7,801 bases of DNA from Chloroflexota bacterium (GTDB lineage: Bacteria; Chloroflexota; UBA4733): NCBI GenBank assembly GCA_025449435.1, contig JANWJO010000212.1:1-7801 (forward strand), in the 5' to 3' direction. The notes beneath the pieces are model-generated. The model was not told where the DNA came from. It ran no database searches and was given only the letters and a program-made list of their open reading frames with translations. A program made the position numbers and the translations under genes. This document shows, one piece after another, positions 6,964 to 7,801 of the stretch (within the stretch, counting starts at the first letter, position 1; the number at the start of each line of letters is the position of its first letter).

Positions 6964-7046
6964 GCCGAAGTGGTGAAATGGCAGACACGCTGCGTTCAGG
7001 GCGCAGTGGGGGTAACCCCGTGGAGGTTCAAATCCTCTCTTCGGCA
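6964..7046 (+). tRNA. tRNA-Leu (CAG)
   Basis: Decodes CUG. Acceptor GCCGAAG pairs with CTTCGGC (7039-7045), discriminator A. The anticodon stem CTGCG/CGCAG closes the loop TTCAGGG, giving anticodon CAG. The long variable arm (TGGGGGTAACCCC region) marks a class II tRNA, as expected for Leu, and the T-loop is normal (TTCAAAT). CCA is not encoded. It is the first member of the cluster. Confidence 0.95.
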
Positions 7047-7047
7047 C

Positions 7048-7061
7048 GAAGCTAGTGCTTC
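7048..7061 (+). other. short hairpin in the Leu-Ala tRNA spacer
   Basis: GAAGC-TAGT-GCTTC forms a perfect 5-bp stem with a 4-nt loop one base after the tRNA-Leu discriminator region. There is no T-run, so termination is unlikely; it may be a spacer element for 3'-end processing. Confidence 0.35.
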
Positions 7062-7128
7062 CGTACCGGTCCGGATGCGCCGGGCTGGGGACATTGACAA
7101 TAATAAAGAGGGCGATCACGTCGCGCCG

Positions 7129-7201
7129 GGGCCTATAGCTCAGTTGGGAGAGCACTTGAATGGCATTCAAGGGGTCAGGAGTTCGAGCCTCCTTAGGTCC
7201 A
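7129..7201 (+). tRNA. tRNA-Ala (GGC)
   Basis: Decodes GCC/GCU. Acceptor GGGCCTA pairs with TAGGTCC through a G3:U70 wobble, the classical identity element for alanyl-tRNA synthetase. Anticodon stem CTTGA/TCAAG closes loop ATGGCAT, giving anticodon GGC. D-arm (GCTC/GAGC) and T-arm (AGGAG TTCGAGC CTCCT) are canonical, discriminator A, CCA not encoded. The 82-bp spacer before it contains an isolated TTGACA but no matching -10. Confidence 0.95.
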
Positions 7202-7202
7202 C

Positions 7203-7216
7203 ACCGGTAAGCCGGT
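7203..7216 (+). other. short hairpin in the Ala-His tRNA spacer
   Basis: ACCGG-TAAG-CCGGT is a perfect 5-bp stem with a 4-nt loop, followed by TTT, in the 22-bp gap between two tRNAs. It has the same size and position relative to the preceding tRNA as the hairpin after tRNA-Leu. The T-run is too short for an efficient terminator. Confidence 0.35.
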
Positions 7217-7223
7217 TTCGTAT

Positions 7224-7296
7224 GGTGGCCATAGTTCAGTGGTAGAGCGCCAGATTGTGGCTCTGGAAGTCGAGGGTTCGAATCCCTCTGGCCACC
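7224..7296 (+). tRNA. tRNA-His (GTG)
   Basis: Decodes CAC/CAU. Acceptor GTGGCCA pairs with TGGCCAC, discriminator C (7296) and a genome-encoded G at -1 (7224), the G-1:C73 pair that defines His tRNAs. Anticodon stem CCAGA/TCTGG closes TTGTGGC, anticodon GTG. T-arm GAGGG TTCGAAT CCCTC is canonical. CCA not encoded. Confidence 0.96.
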
Positions 7297-7324
7297 CGCA
7301 TGCAATGGTAGTATGGATTGGTCG

Positions 7325-7398
7325 GTCCTCGTAGCTCAGTGGATTAGAGCGTTAGATTGCGGATCTAAAGGCCGGAGGTTCGAGTCCTCTCGAGGACG
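7325..7398 (+). tRNA. tRNA-Arg (GCG)
   Basis: Acceptor GTCCTCG pairs with CGAGGAC, discriminator G. The anticodon stem TTAGA/TCTAA closes TTGCGGA, so the anticodon is GCG, reading CGC and CGU. The D-loop keeps A20 (AGTGGATTA), an arginyl-tRNA synthetase identity base, and the T-loop is normal (TTCGAGT). Bacteria usually read CGY with an A34/inosine ACG anticodon, so G34 here is unusual. Encoded 3' bases after the discriminator are CCT, not CCA. Confidence 0.93.
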
Positions 7399-7407
7399 CC
7401 TGGTTTT

Positions 7408-7481
<74 letters not shown>

Positions 7482-7490
7482 CCGCACCGT

Positions 7491-7564
7491 GGCGCATTCG
7501 TCGCGCGGCCTAGGACGCAGCCCGCTCCAGGCTGAGAACACGGGTTCGCATCCCGTATGCGCTA
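7491..7564 (+). tRNA. degenerate tRNA-Glu (CTC)-like gene, probable pseudo-tRNA
   Basis: A 74-nt cloverleaf with nearly every helix paired: acceptor GGCGCAT/ATGCGCT (first pair G:U), D-stem GTC/GAC, anticodon stem CAGCC/GGCTG and T-stem ACGGG/CCCGT. The D-loop and following bases (GCGGCCTAGGACGC) and AACACGGGTTCG are typical of bacterial tRNA-Glu, and CTC falls at positions 34-36. Yet A14 is C, U33 is G and A58 is C, three almost universally conserved bases, and position 37 is C. A tRNA without U33 would not be expected to decode well. It is therefore a pseudogene or a tRNA-like RNA with kept fold. CCA not encoded. Confidence 0.6.
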
Positions 7565-7583
7565 CAATCGCCCCGATGTGCCG

Positions 7584-7659
<76 letters not shown>

Positions 7660-7665
7660 TTTTTT
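7660..7665 (+). terminator. T-run ending the tRNA cluster
   Basis: Six T residues follow the encoded CCA of tRNA-Phe without a gap. No separate hairpin precedes them; the GC-rich T-arm and acceptor helix of the tRNA itself would supply the stem, a common economical way to end a tRNA operon. Confidence 0.45.
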
Positions 7666-7801
7666 CATCGAAAGCGTGACGGCCAATGTCGTCGTCCTCT
7701 GCGAAGGTAAACGGCGCTTGTTGGGGTTCTTTGGCTTATCATGGGTTCCGCCTAAGCGAACCGCCTTGCGGCCGTAAAAATGAAATCCGCCCATCAAAGA
7801 G
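7666..7801. other. unassigned stretch at the right edge
   Basis: No gene can be supported. On the plus strand a GTG at 7676 opens a 33-codon frame to a TAA at 7775-7777 (begins MTANVVVLCEG), and an ATG at 7686 opens another that runs off the edge; neither has a ribosome site. A minus-strand frame crosses the whole stretch but continues through tRNA-Phe and the Glu-like gene, so it is doubtful. The 3' end of tRNA-Phe is a place where integrative elements often insert, but no att repeat or integrase is visible. Confidence 0.3.

Noticed and set aside
7094..7106. TTGACA followed by TAATAA in the Leu-Ala spacer as an internal promoter
   Set aside because: The two motifs are nearly adjacent, and no -10-like hexamer lies 16-18 bp after TTGACA.
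6763..7305. Long minus-strand reading frame across the first tRNAs
   Set aside because: Its product contains phrases such as RDSNPRLPEPQSGALPLNYG that are the well-known antisense translation of tRNA genes; it also overlaps the tRNA promoter.

Overview
The window is about 62% GC and looks like the chromosome of a Chloroflexota bacterium. The clues are the Thr/Pro/Ala-rich 'TATATAT'-type linkers in two membrane-anchored proteins, the LysM-comEA-comEC layout, a rather divergent FtsH and a phytanoyl-CoA dioxygenase-family enzyme. The phylum call is inference from style, not from a marker gene.

Left third (1-3250, minus strand): a likely competence operon, read right to left. A membrane-anchored LysM protein is followed by comEA (DNA receptor) and, with a 4-nt stop/start overlap, comEC (DNA channel), which runs off the left edge. 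The start of the ComEC metallo-beta-lactamase domain is visible and its metal-binding motif is largely missing.

Middle (3251-3754): a 294-bp divergent region separates the LysM gene from a 67-codon plus-strand gene for a small single-span membrane protein. Just ahead of that gene are three tandem copies (two perfect, one with a single mismatch) of GAAC-N4-GTTC, at exact 13-bp intervals and immediately downstream of a TATAGT -10-like hexamer. This is the pattern of the Gram-positive-type LexA (SOS) box. The small gene is therefore a candidate DNA-damage-induced membrane protein, possibly a division inhibitor, which I regard as the most interesting possible undescribed system here.

Right-centre (3755-6761, minus strand): an iron/2-oxoglutarate dioxygenase of the PhyH family lies downstream of an FtsH membrane AAA+ zinc protease. 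A hairpin lies between the small membrane gene and the converging dioxygenase gene.

Right end (6878-7665, plus strand): a promoter (TTGACG-N17-TACACT) precedes a tRNA cluster: Leu(CAG), Ala(GGC), His(GTG), Arg(GCG), Val(GAC), a Glu(CTC)-like gene and Phe(GAA), then a T-run. The Val and Glu-like members keep the cloverleaf but have lost otherwise near-invariant bases, so the second and possibly the first look like pseudo-tRNAs or tRNA-like RNAs. The last ~135 bases hold nothing I can assign.
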